The notes beneath the pieces are model-generated. The model was given only the letters and a program-made list of their open reading frames with translations, made no database searches and had not been told where the DNA came from. Shown here one piece after another: positions 33,291-44,437 of a DNA stretch of 64,000 bases. Within the stretch, counting starts at the first letter, position 1, and each line of letters begins with the position of its first letter. A program made the position numbers and the translations under genes. Source of the DNA: Furcasterigmium furcatum (taxonomy: Eukaryota > Ascomycota > Sordariomycetes > Glomerellales > Plectosphaerellaceae); the NCBI GenBank assembly GCA_001599815.1, contig BCIA01000001.1, positions 2,980,934-3,044,933 of the forward strand, given 5' to 3'.

Positions 33291-36141
33291 ATGGGTGTCT
33301 TCGGCTACTTCAAGGCGGACGCCCCGCAGCCTCGGCCTCAGGAGGCCCCCAGCCCCAGCAAGCAGAAGAAGATGAAGAAGCCCTCCAACGTTTCGGAGAA
33401 GCCCCCCTCCGGGAGGGACAGCGGCAACGACATGGAGCTGCAACCGCCCACTCCCAGATTCAGCTCTCGACCTCAGTCCATCTCCGGTCGTTCCGTTAGG
33501 TCCAACGGCAGCTCCATGATGCTCGACGACATCAAGCACGAAGTCATGGTCAACTACCTGTACCAGCAACAATGCTCTCACCTCTGGGTCAGTGACGGCT
33601 CGGGCGAGGTTGAGGGTGTTCTTCTGCGCAAGGCGAGGGGCCAGTACATGGCCTGCCCACCTCAACTGGGCAGCTCGCCTTTCGCGCAGGCCGCCGCCGC
33701 TCTCAACGTCCAGTGCGCCATGACGGTCAACTCGCGTGTCATCAAAACCTTCCTCCAGTGGTCCCCTGATGCCGTCGATGTCCCCTTGATGAACGGCCTC
33801 CGTGTCCAGATTCTCCCCACCATCGAAGATCTCACTCGTGCAAGGAAGCACCAGTTCGCTGCCTTTGTTGCATCCGAAGGCCTGCTCATCGTCTGGGACG
33901 ACGATGCGCTCCACCTTGTGTCGAGGGCCAAGGCCATCGAGTCTGAGCTGATGGAGCTTGTGTGGAAATCGGGCAACGAAGAGGAGGAGACGGACGAGAA
34001 GGGCGGCCCCGCCGTCACTGAGTACGAGATCGACGAGGAGAGCGGCGAGATCAAGCCCGAGAAGCGGCCAGTTCATCTGCAGAACACCGTCCTCGTCATG
34101 CTTACCCTCATTCTCGTCACCGTCTCTCTCGGCGCCGCCTGGAGGCAGTTGACCATCCAGACCCGTGTCGACGGCAACTTCGCGCGTCTGGCTCTGGCTG
34201 CCCTCGCCCCCGTTCAGATCTTCTTCACCCTCTTCTTCGCGCAAGTCATCGTTGGTTGCTTGGCCCAGATCTTTGGCCCCATCCGCCAGTTGACCATCAA
34301 CTCCAAGTTCTACTCCGCCCGCACCGCTCCCAGGCTTCAGGGCCCCGTCCTGCCGCACGTCACTGTTCAGTGTCCCGTGTACAAGGAGGGCCTGAGCGGT
34401 GTCATCGCGCCGACCGTCAAGTCCATCAAGCAGGCCATGTCGACCTACGAGCTCCAGGGCGGTTCCGCCAACATGTTCATCAACGACGATGGTATGCAGC
34501 TCATCTCCGAGGAGGACCGCCGTGCCCGTATCGAGTTCTATGCCGATCACAGTATTGGCTGGGTCGCGCGTCCCAAGCACGGCGAGGACGGATTCGTTCG
34601 TGGCGGCAAGTTCAAGAAGGCTTCCAACATGAACTACGCCCTCATGGTCTCCTGCAAGGTCGAGGAGAAGCTGAGCGCCATCAACCGCCATGCCGAGTGG
34701 AGCCAACACGACGAGGCTCAGGCGTACGAGGCTTCCCTCAAGGAGGTGCTTGAGGAGAACCCTCGTGCTTGGGCAGACGGAAACATCCGCGTTGGCGATT
34801 ACATTCTCATCATCGACTCGGATACCCGTATTCCCGCCGACTGCCTGCTGGACGCCGTTTCCGAGCTGGAGCAATCGCCTGATGTCGGTATCATGCAATT
34901 CTCTTCTGGAGTCATGCAAGTTGTCAACACGTACTTCGAGAACGGTATCACCTTCTTCACCAACCTGATCTACACTGCCATTCGTTACACCGTGTCGAAC
35001 GGCGACGTCGCCCCCTTCGTCGGCCACAACGCCATCCTTCGGTGGAGCGCCATTCAGCAAGTCGGCTACTTCGATCATGACGGATACGAGAAGTTCTGGT
35101 CCGAGTCCCACGTGTCCGAGGATTTCGATATGTCGCTTCGTCTTCAGTGCAACGGATACATCATTCGTCTGGCTGCCTGGGCTGGTGATGGCTTCAAGGA
35201 AGGCGTGTCCCTGACCGTGTACGACGAGCTTGCTCGCTGGGAGAAGTATGCGTACGGCTGCAACGAGCTGCTCTTCCACCCCATCCGCACCTGGCTCTGG
35301 AGGGGTCCCTTCACTCCGCTGTTCCGCAAGTTCTTGTTCAGCAACATTCGCTTCACCTCCAAGATCACCGTCGTCTCCTACATTGGTACTTACTATGCCA
35401 TCGGAGCCGCCTGGATCCTGACCTCCGTGAACTACTTCGCGATCGGATGGTTCAACGGCTACCTCGACCGTTACTACATCGATTCGTGGCAGGTCTGGTT
35501 CTCCATCGTCATCGTCTTCAACGGTCTCGGTAACGTCGCTCTTGCCATCATGCGGTATCGTATCGGTGAGCGCAGTCTTCTGTGGGCGCTGTTCGAGAAC
35601 TTCAAGTGGACGATCATGCTCGCCATCTTCCTTGGTGGTCTGAGTCTGCACGTCAGCCAGGCCCTGCTCGCGCACATGTTCGAGATCAACATGACGTGGG
35701 GTGCAACATCGAAGGAGGCCGAGTTCTCCAACTTCTTCATTGAGGTTCCCAAGGTCTTGAAGAAGGTGAGTTTGGGTGTTTTTATTTTGGCGCTCTCGTG
35801 GGCGGCGGGTCAGCTTTCTCCCTCGCTGGTGGCGTCGGCACATTCCAGCAATGTGCCAATCACCATGCGCGAGGGAGTTATCTCGACTTTCAGCTTCTGC
35901 CTCCCCCTGTCCTCAGCTGCTTCTTGACGCACCAACTAACTCTCTGCAATAGTTCAAATTCTCGATGCTCTTCTCTCTCACCTTCATCGTGGCCATGATC
36001 ATTCTGGCCGTTGCACCCTTCGTCCCCCACGACTGGCGCATTACCGACTTTGTGGCCATTCTCCCCATGTCGACTGTCGCCGCCAGCCACTTCCTCCTCC
36101 CCATCGCCCTGAACCCGGCGCTCATGACCTTCTCGTGGTAA
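33291..36141 (+). CDS. Family 2 glycosyltransferase of the hyphal-growth GT2 type, polytopic membrane protein
   Basis: Exons are 33291-35765 and 35953-36141, giving 887 residues. Intron 35766-35952 (GTGAGT...CAATAG, 187 bases) rejoins VPKVLKK to FKFSMLFSLTF. Without the second exon the last two membrane segments (FSLTFIVAMIILAVAPFV, VAASHFLLPIALNP) would be lost. A cytosolic N-terminal region precedes two transmembrane helices at about 265-340. The catalytic GT2 domain follows, with the nucleotide-sugar and metal motif IIDSDTR (Asp near 509), the catalytic SEDFD (near 610) and an ARWEKYAYG segment in the place of the QxxRW motif. Several C-terminal helices complete the protein. The sequence matches the conserved fungal type 2 glycosyltransferase (ZtGT2/FgGT2 type) needed for hyphal growth on solid surfaces and for plant infection. 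The sugar product is unknown; it is related to hyaluronan/chitin-synthase-like enzymes. Confidence 0.92.
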
Positions 36142-36968
36142 TCGCTCAAACTGAGCAGACCACACATTTACGAAAAGCACAAAAATACATCACTACAGTA
36201 ATTCATCAAACGTGTCCCGCGCTGGGATGCCTGTACAGACGCACACGGCGAATATGGTTCTGGACACATAGACACTTGGGCAAAACGGAGTTTCATCGCG
36301 GCATCGCGAGTCAAATCACTTTAGATCTTATCCTGCAACAATAAGCAGTGGCATGACCGGACTCATGAGGGGGGTGTTACGTTTTCTATTTATCTGGCGA
36401 GTAATGGTGCTTGGGCTTAATCTAGTACCGGGAACGACACTCGCATCTAGTCAGATCAAATACAGTCTAATACCTGATCAATGACAATCAAGCACTTGGC
36501 GGAATGTGACAATGCTCGTGAGCTGAGGCGGTGATCACCCAAGGAAATGGTCTGGCATGACTCCACCCAGAACCACTGTCCACCTCTCATCAGACGCATC
36601 ACTCCACGAGACACGGGATAGAAGTCAAGTAAATCATTCATTACGTTGTTGCTGATGCTATGCAACACTGCCCTCACAAGCCGTCTAATGCTAGCGCCTC
36701 TATAGAAAAAGAAATCCCCGCAATCTAGGTAGTCTATCATTCTTCGATGAGAGGCCCGTCATGGGCTCAGTCTTCCGCTGGAAGGGATGCTCGAGAAAGA
36801 CGGACGTTGCCCGCGAAACGGACAAAAGAAAAAAAGAAACCCAGCTCGGCTCCGCTGCTGCTGGCTCGCGATTCGTTCACCCCTTTTTTAGTGTATTCGT
36901 CAAGACGTTGCCCTCGTTTGGAATTATGCATGGCGCGCACAGCGTGCCCCGGTCAAGTTGGGAGAAGC
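36142..36968. other. Convergent intergenic region
   Basis: It contains the 3' regions of the GT2 and elf1 genes. It is more AT-rich than the coding DNA, with no gene, repeat or RNA recognised. Confidence 0.5.
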
Positions 36969-39900
36969 TTACTCCTCGTCGTCCGTGTCGACGGGGTGAG
37001 GCGTGCCCTTGGGAGAGTTGAGCCACTCGATGTGCCGCAGGCGGCGGCGGACCTCCTGCTCCTTGACCTCCTTCTTGGTCTTCTTGCGCTTCTTCTTGGC
37101 CTTGAACTTGAGCTCGCCCGTGTCCTCGGCGCCGGAGTTGACGGCGCTCGAGACGACGCTGGAGGCGGCGGTGGAGGCGACGGCCGAGGGGACGGCGGAG
37201 GCGGTGGGGGTTCCGGCGCGGGAGTCCTCGAAGCGGTCGAGGGAGATGGCGGCGGTGCCGCGGTGGGCGACCTTGCCGTCGTTGACGAGCCACTGCTCGG
37301 AGCAGAGGGCGCCGACGAACTCCTCGTTATGGGAGATAAGGATGACACCGCCCTTGAAGTCGCGGATGGCGACGGCGAGGCCGCCGAGGGAGTCGCGGTC
37401 CAGGAAGTTAGTGGGCTCATCGAGGACGAGGAGATGGGGGTTGTTCCACATGGCGCCGGCGATGACGACCTTGACCTTCTGTCCGCCGGAGAGGGAGCCG
37501 ATCTCGTTATGGTTGGCGATCTCGGGGTCGAGGCCGAGGTCGAGGAAGTGCTGGGAGATGACCGAGGGCTGGAGCTCGCGGTAGCCGAGACCCTCGCGGG
37601 AGGCCTCGTGGTCGTCGAACTCCTGCATGAGCTTGGTGAAGCCCCAGTCCACGAGGGTCTCGCGGGAGACTTGAGAGTTGTTCTTGGGGAGCCAGTGGCG
37701 CCATTTGCTGATGGATGTCAGTCGGGGCGCATTGCGAGGGGCTCAGAAAGGTAGATGAATGACTTACACTTCGTACTGGAACGTCTTCTTGTACTTCTGA
37801 CGACCGACGAGAGCCTCGATCTGGCGGCCGCCCTTGCCATCCTGGAGATCGATCATCTTGTCCATCTGCTCGCGGTCCTTATCCGACAGGATACGGGTCT
37901 GCTTCATGTGCACCTCGCGGTCGTCGCCGTTAGCGTACCGCCACTGCAGATACTGGTTGGGCGTCTTCTCGAGATGCATCTCAACGTGCTCGAGGGCGTG
38001 CTGCTTGATGTAGCCGATACGCAGGTTGGGGTGCTTCTCGACCTTGCCGGTGTTGGGGATCGTCTCGCCTGTGAGCAGCTTGATGAGCGTGGACTTGCCC
38101 GCACCGTTGGGGCCGATGATGGCGACACGGGACGACAGAGTCAGCTGGCACGAGACCTCGGCGAGCGAGACCTTGTTCGAGCCGGGGTAGGAGTAGGAGA
38201 CGTTGGACATGCGGATAATGGCACGCGTCTGCGACTTGACACCGCTCAGAATGCCGGGGGGCGGGAACTTGAACTGCACTTGGGAGGCGGAGAGGGTGTA
38301 GTAGCTCTTAGCCTCGGGCCTGACCTCGACGAAAGCGGCCAGGTTGCCCTTGTAGAGGCCGAGCTTCTTGTTGGGCTCGTAGTGGTAGATGTCCGTGGTG
38401 ACGTTGTCGAGGAAGCCTGAGTCGTGAGATACGATCAAGCTGGTGATGTCAGGGTGGCCCTTGAGGTAGTTCTCCAGCCAGGCGATGTTTGTGACGTCCA
38501 AGTGGTTGGTAGGTTCGTCCAGGAGGAGAACGTCAGCCTTTTGCAGCATCGCACGCGCCAGAGCCAGCTTCATCTTCCATCCGCCGGACAGAGAGCCGAC
38601 CTGATGCGACTGCCTGCCGTCGGGACCAGAGGTGAAGCCGAACTCCTCCAGAACCTCGATGATCTTCTCCCTGCCCTGCTCGGCGATCGTGGGGTCCTTC
38701 TGGACGAACTCCAAGATGCTGATATCGGCATCCTCTCCCTGGTTGTGCTCGACATAGCAGGTGCGGAGAACGTCCTGGGAGGGGAAGCCCTCAAGCTTGC
38801 CGTTGGCGATGCTGCGCATGAGAGTCGACTTGCCGGCACCATTGCGACCGCAAAGGCCGTAACGATGGCCCTTGAGCAGTCTCAGGTTGGTGTGCGACAG
38901 CAGCAGCATACCGCCATAGGCAAGGGAGAAGTCGGCATTGACGATCTCGATCTCGCCGTCGTCCTCCTTCTCCGGCACGCCGTACCGCCTGTTGTCCTCG
39001 TCGACGTAGTGCTTCTGAACAGCATCGGCGATGAGCGCCGCGTCTTGGGTGAAAGACTGGTAATAGGGGGCAATCTTGGCTGCGATCCTGCCAACGTGAC
39101 GGTGGTTGACGTCTTCGGCGATCATTTCACAGACGTAGCTGCGCGTGAGCTGGATCAGGTCGGCGGGACCGGACAGGGTAACCTTCTTGACCTCTGCCTC
39201 GAGAACCTTGCTAACGTCGTCGGCTGAAGTGCGCTCGACGACATCCTTGCCTTCGCCCATGGCCTTCTCGATGACCTGGAGAGCCCTCTTGGCCAGGTCT
39301 CGGACCTCGGGGAGAGACGCCCTGTCGTACACCCACTTGACACCAGGCTTCAGCTTGGGCAGGAAAGTGCGGGCCTCGATGGGGTCGTGAACCAGCTTGG
39401 TGAGGTTTTCCACGACGACGACGGTCTGGCGCAGGACCTCCTGGGCGGTGGTGGGCGTGTTGAGAGATCGCTCGAGAAGGGGGGTAAGGAGGGCGAGGAC
39501 GGGAGAGGTGACGATGGCGACGAAGGTGGTCTGGGACAAGGCGTGGATGGCCTTGCGAAGGGTTTCGGTGGAGGGGTTCTGCATGGTGTCGATGAGCAGA
39601 GGGATCTTGGAGGCAACGTCGTCGTTGGAGAGCAAGCTGGTGAGGGAGTTCATGGTCTGGTTGGCCTGCTTCGAGACCTCGGACTTGAGGTCGTGCATGC
39701 CGCCTTCGACGATGGGGATCAGGGAGGCGAGCTTGGTGCCCATGATCTCGCGGATGACATCCTGCTCAGCGGCCTGCTCCTTGGTCGAGCCGATGGCTAG
39801 CTTTGCCTTATCGGCCATCTTCTGGAGGAGCTTGAAGGCGCCGACAGTGCCCTGCCACTTGCCCGTGCTCTTGGACAGGTACTTGGTCAGGGCGGGCAGC

Positions 39901-40376
39901 AGGCCGACAACGAGGGCCTCGCCGCTCAGATGGGCGAAGAGGGCATCCAGGCCATATTGCGCCGCGTCCCGCACGACGGAGCCCTTGTCGGCAAGGGCAT
40001 CAAGGGCCAGGTTCACGACGCCACCATCCTGGACGAGGAGGGTGACCTCGCTGACGGACTGCTTGGGAGGGAAGCGCTCGAAGATGGCGCCCAGCAGGTT
40101 TTGCGCGCTCTCTCGGCGCTGGCCGCTCTTCTTATCCGTGGCCGCCTTCTTGATCTCGGCGAGGACGCCGTATTGCTGGAGGCCTACGCAGCCAACCGAG
40201 TTGAGGAGGAGTTCGCAGAGGCCGTAGGAAGCGTCGATGGAAGCGTTGGAGGTCTGCGCAGTGAAGATGGTGTTGAGGAAGGCGGAGACGTCTTCCTGAG
40301 AGGGCGGCGGCGCAGCATCCTTGGACACCACCAGCCTTGCGGCCGGATCGGAGGGGGGCGACACGGGGTGAGGCAT
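36969..40376 (-). CDS. elf1: ABCF-type ATPase of the eEF3/New1/Elf1 family
   Basis: Exon 1 is 40376-37768 and exon 2 is 37707-36969, giving 1115 residues. Intron 37767-37708 (GTAAGT...CATCAG) joins FQYEV to KWRHWLP. N-terminal HEAT-like repeats (about 30-420) precede two ABC domains. ABC1 has Walker A GRNGAGKST near 512, signature LSGGWKMKL near 595 and LLLDEPTNHLD near 615. ABC2 has GPNGAGKST near 755, LSGGQKVKV near 940 and LVLDEPTNFLD near 960. A chromodomain-like insert (KKTFQYEVKWRHW) sits in ABC2 as in eEF3. The C terminus is a Lys-rich stretch ending WLNSPKGTPHPVDTDDEE, typical of S. pombe Elf1 and yeast New1 rather than eEF3 proper. New1 acts in translation termination and ribosome recycling; Elf1 was linked to mRNA export. 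The frame upstream of the ATG is open and protein-like (see findings). Confidence 0.92.
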
Positions 40377-40945
40377 CGCGCCGAGTGTCGAAGAATCGGC
40401 GACGGAGATGTTGAGTCCGGGGGTCTTCGAGGGGTTTACGGGTATCGTAGGACTGCGACGATAAGAGTAAAACGATAAGTAGGAACAAGACTCAGGAGGG
40501 CGCTGGCCGCTGCTTCAAACAGAAGCGCAGTGCGAGAGAGAAGAAAGGGGCTCTTGTCTCTCTGCCCGGGTCGAGCAAACTTGGTGATGTATGTGTATGT
40601 GTCCAGAGGGAGGAGGAGGATGGACTCGGGCGGGAAAAAAGATCAGGTCAAAGAGCAGCTGGAGCAAGCCCAAAACGCTCACAGTGGCAGTGGCAGCAGG
40701 GGCAGTGGAGGGCGGGCAGGTTTGGCGGGCGGTAGTGCCCCTCGATTCGCCGTGTCCGAAGGGGAAAGTGAAACCCCGCCATCCAATCCTTTGCTCCATG
40801 TGAAATTTTCGAGCAACTATTTTTTTCTTATCTTATCTTATCGCCTGGGCGGTCTTTCTGAGTAAGCCATCCCTGGTTATTGGATCCCGAGTTGAGGTGG
40901 GCCGCCCGTTCCGCCCATCCCTGACTACCTAACTTTGCTAACTAA
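40377..40945. other. Intergenic, elf1 leader/promoter and 3' end of DUF6594 gene
   Basis: It contains a CT-rich leader on the minus strand (about 40500-40560) and an AT-rich tract near 40815-40850. No additional gene was seen. An in-frame stop near 40515 limits any upstream extension of elf1. Confidence 0.5.
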
Positions 40946-42187
40946 TTATCCCGCCTGTCCCATGAAGACCATCAGCAACGCCATATATCTGGCCCTCGTA
41001 TCAGTCCATCGGCCATGACTGGGCTTGTTATATATGGGGGCCTGCACTCACGTTGCTGAAGCCACGAAGATCTCGTGCCGCTTTGCCTTGGTCAACGCAG
41101 AGAGCGCCAAAGCAAAGAAAAAGGTGCAAAGCGCCTGCAACACCATGATCAACGTCATCCTCACAGGCGTGACCTCGCCCTGGACCCAAGTGTACAGCGG
41201 ATACAGCGGTCCAATGAGGAACGCAGTGACGACGAGAAACACCAGGACGTTCTTGATCTGCTCGATCCTGGGCGTTACCATCAGGGTCATGCTGTTGTCC
41301 GGCTCGAATCGCTGTTGCTGGCATCAGCCCAGGAGATCTACCCTCGGATTCTCAAGTCCCGGCCCTTCCCTACCTTGACCCCGAGTATCCACTGCCCGAA
41401 ATATCAACATACGATTACAATGCCCCCAGCAGCCGTGGGTGGTGATGGTACTTACCTTCCGCAGAGGTCCACGTGCAATCCCGAAGATCACATGCTGCAG
41501 CACCTGGTCTATCCAGACGCAGTCCTCGACGGGACCAACACTCTTGAGGTCCCCCATCGCCTTGAGAAAATTTTCCCGCTTGACCAAAGGCGCGGCGGCC
41601 TTCCAGAAGTCTTCAAGGTACCGCAACTGGTAGTCCGACGCTTGATCGAGCGGCCTAACTTGACCACATAGCACCATGAGCTCAGCTGGAATGCCAATCA
41701 GCATCAGATGAAGCCAGCGGGTTTCAGATACTTGCCATATTCCTTCCACTTGACTCGGATCTCGTGGATGAGAGCACCGCGCTCCCCGAATCCCTGGTCG
41801 TCAATCTCTCGGGTCTGCAGCTTCCTGGCTCCCTCTTCCGTTTGTCTGTCCTTATCATCCAGCACCCACAGGTGTCGCTCGAGCTCGCGGAGTTCGTCTT
41901 GAAGATGAAGAAGGGCCCGTGTTTGGAGGTATCGAAACTCGCGAAAGACAGAGAAGTTGTCAGCGCTGGCCATGAATCGAGAGAGCATCGGATACCCTGG
42001 TGGTGCTTCTTTATCTGGGTAGATTTGGAAAGGTCAATTCCAGCCTGTGTGTTGGCAACTCAACGACACGCTCTAGCATGCGGAGGAGGGAAACGTTACA
42101 GGGACAGAATATCCATTTCTCCGGTGCAGTGCAGAGGTGTTCACCCTGAAGATCGTCCAATTCCCACCACTCGATTCTGGAAGGCAT
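40946..42187 (-). CDS. DUF6594 fungal membrane protein, five exons with one GC-AG intron
   Basis: Exons are 42187-42145, 42014-41736, 41685-41456, 41311-41052 and 40988-40946; they sum to 855 bases, i.e. 284 residues. Introns: 42144-42015 (GTGAAC/CCCAG), 41735-41686 (GCAAGT/TCCAG), 41455-41312 (GTAAGT/AACAG) and 41051-40989 (GTGAGT/GCCAG). The product starts MPSRIEWWELDDLQ and continues GYPMLSRFMASADNF, the usual DUF6594 opening. A helical, charged middle follows (LHLQDELRELERHLW ... KWKEYAELMVL). Three C-terminal membrane segments (VLVFLVVTAFLIGPLYPLY, TLIMVLQALCTFFFALALS, ATYMALLMVFMGQAG) flank the family motif LTKAKRHEIF. The last exon encodes only 14 residues but completes the third membrane segment. 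Function is unknown; such proteins form lineage-expanded families near incompatibility-type genes. Confidence 0.85.
41686..41735 (-). other. Non-canonical GC-AG intron
   Basis: This 50-base intron begins GCAAGT and ends TTCCAG, with CTGATGCTGAT branch candidates. Only this choice keeps both the upstream WKEY and downstream ELMVLCGQVRPL in frame; the nearby GTATCT donor gives the wrong phase with the available acceptors. Confidence 0.75.
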
Positions 42188-42780
42188 AGGTGAGTGTTGA
42201 GCTATTTACCACCTGAATCAACTCACACGCACCTGCTTTTGCACGAGCTGCATTGATTCGTCCTTTGTTGGAAGCATGGTGACCCTGGGGAGTCGTCTGA
42301 GACGGGTGCTCTAGTAGAATCTAGATGATTCTGAGCCTCGATGTCGTGCATGGCATTCCCTGTCATGTTGAGCGTTCAGCCAGGAAGAGGATGAATGTCA
42401 CCCTCGAGAACTCGAGGATGGCAGGCCCGTCCTTTTATGCTTCACTCAGTCCCGGCATAAGGCAGCACTGTGCTCCCTCTTCCTGCAGGTTGCCGGGTTG
42501 CCTGTTCGACAAACACAAGATGAGGAGAAGTATGCTGCGACTGATTCTTTGTGGCACTACGTTTTGCAGGAGCTAGAAGGACCCTGAGGCCAGGAGGCTT
42601 GCATCTGAGACGCCACCGAAGCTCGAATGATGATAATAAACCTCACAAAACGAAGACTAGAAAAGATGGGGAAAAGCCCATGGGTGTTTGATTCTCAGTC
42701 CTGCATGGTGGTTTTGAAATTCCACGAATTGATCATATAGGTGCCCTCCTCCGCGTTCTCTTTGGCCCCTTTCCGTCCTG
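42188..42780. other. Intergenic region
   Basis: Upstream region of the DUF6594 gene. No gene, repeat or RNA was recognised. Confidence 0.45.
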
Positions 42781-43248
42781 TCAGACCTTAGACTCGGATT
42801 CCCGAGTCTCAGCGTTCACAGGACCCTCATTGACTTCCTGTGCAGGTGTGTTGCTCTCTTGCTGGCTGCTTTTCTCGGGTTCCTGAGTCTCGTCGTTTAC
42901 AGGATCCTCATTGACTTCCTGCACGGGTGTGTTGCTCTCTTCCTGGCTGCGTTCCTCCTGTGACTGTGTCCGAGTGTCGTCGTTCACAGAATCTTCATTG
43001 ACTTCCTGTGCGGGTGTCTTGCCCTCTTGCTGGCTGCGTTGCTTGCGTGACCGTGTCCACGTCTCTGTCGATTCTTCGTTCTGTTCTTGATTAGTTTATT
43101 TCAACCTCAGAAACGTGCGAGGCTGAGTAGGCCCTACTGAATTAAGAGCATGTCCTTCCTGATACTTGAATCGGCCTTTTACTGACTTGTTTCCCTTGGG
43201 CATGTGCTTCTGCACTGGCTCCGGTGGGCCCTTTTTGGGGGAAGTCAT
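42781..43248 (-). CDS. Possible orphan Gln/Glu-rich repeat protein
   Basis: A tentative two-exon model, 43248-43183 and 43080-42781, gives 121 residues starting MTSPKKGPPEPVQKHMPKG. The intron 43182-43081 has a weak GTAAAA donor and an ACTAATC...AACAG end. Most of the product is three degenerate repeats built around QESNTPxQEVNEDPVNDET, acidic, without Cys or membrane segments. No family is recognised. The repeats keep frame (spacings of 81 and 87 bases), which argues for a translated sequence, but the gene model is weak. It lies 590 bases upstream of the DUF6594 gene on the same strand and could also be the end of a larger, decayed gene. Confidence 0.4.
42811..43037. repeat. Three tandem degenerate repeats of 81-87 bp
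   Basis: Copies start near 42813, 42894 and 42981 and share a core reading TTGACTTCCTG followed by GGTGT and TTGCTGGCTGC-like ends on the plus strand. Spacing differences are multiples of three. Confidence 0.75.
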
Positions 43249-44437
43249 CGCACAAAGTATAATAGAGTGTTGGCTGGATGCGTTTGGAAGGGGTGAGAAT
43301 GTCGCAGGACTCAGAGTTTTCGATGCGGATGAGCCATCATGGAAGGGAGCGGGTGACAGACACTACGACTTGTGAAAACTGCTGGGTGAAAACGAGATTC
43401 ACTGACTTGGAAAATGTGCCATAGCGGAGCACGTTCAGAAACGACTAAGCTCGTATGGATCAGGTAATCGCGCTGGGTCATGATTCTTAGAAAAAGCGCT
43501 ATTGCGAGAGGGTTTACTAGCAGGGTGATCAGTCCTTGGGCCATGTTCTTTTTGGCTTCCAAGGCTTTCTCTACACTCTAGTAGATCTATAATAGCGTTA
43601 AGTATAACATGATGCTAAGCAAAATAAGGATGCAATGTCGACTTTTCTCTGGTGAATATCTCTTAGTGCCTAGTAAGCATTTCATCTCAAAGATGTCGAC
43701 ATGATGACTTGGAAGCTTGCTTGCTAGCAAGACCTTTGTTGTCCCTGAATCGGCATTATATGGCAAATTTTCAGAGTCTCGCGCGAAAGCTATGTTTAAA
43801 CCGTGAGTCCTTTGAATGAAAGGAATCAGAGAGACCGAAGGACAGACGAGCATGATGCTGTCTCACGTGGTTCTCAACTTCTCTTGGGTATCAAGTTTGA
43901 GACTTTGAGTCTAGTGACCGGGACTAATTGTGAACAAGCCCTGATGTGTTTTCTCGACCCGGATTGATCTGTCAGCGGCCTCAGCGGTCTCCTCGCCCCG
44001 ATATCTCCAGCGCCATGGGAGTTGTGGCCCGGAAACCGGCTCCCACGTCTGCAGGGCGTCGCGTAACCCACACGCCATGTTCACTAATAAATCAGCCCTT
44101 AGCCGTAATAGGGCCGGAGGAGACCACCACCATCGCCCGGCTACTACCAGACGCACCCTCCGGGTAAATATGCACCCCTGGATTTGATGCGGGATTGCAG
44201 GGGATCGAGCGGAAATCACATCGCATCCTTCGCCAAGATTCTTCAACTCTGCATGCCCTTCGGGCGTCGACCTCGCCCGACAAAGTTACCGACAGTCCCG
44301 GGTCCGAGGGGATGGGATATTAGTCCTGGGGTCTACAAATACCTAGCTGCGCATGCGAAGTTTGTCTCAGACTGATCTTCCGTCGTATTTCTTGAGCTCT
44401 GTGCGAAGACTCGGTCAAGCAGGACGAATCAAATACG
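43249..44437. other. AT-rich intergenic region with unexplained minus-strand frames
   Basis: The part from about 43400 to 43900 is clearly more AT-rich than the surroundings. Minus-strand frames at 43587-43853 (ATG start) and 43311-43562 contain protein-like segments (for example MAQGLITLLVNPLAIALFL) but no recognised family, and no joined gene could be supported. The right part is the promoter of the esterase gene. Confidence 0.4.

Noticed and set aside
32904..35843. 979-codon antisense open frame opposite the GT2 gene
   Set aside because: It is a by-product of strong third-position C/G preference in the sense gene. Its peptide is low-complexity and Val/Leu/Asp/Gly-rich, with no motif.
40515..40799. 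ATG-initiated minus-strand frame as a possible first exon of elf1
   Set aside because: Neither ATG in this stretch joins through a usable donor to the elf1 frame in the right phase, and the peptide is not family-like.
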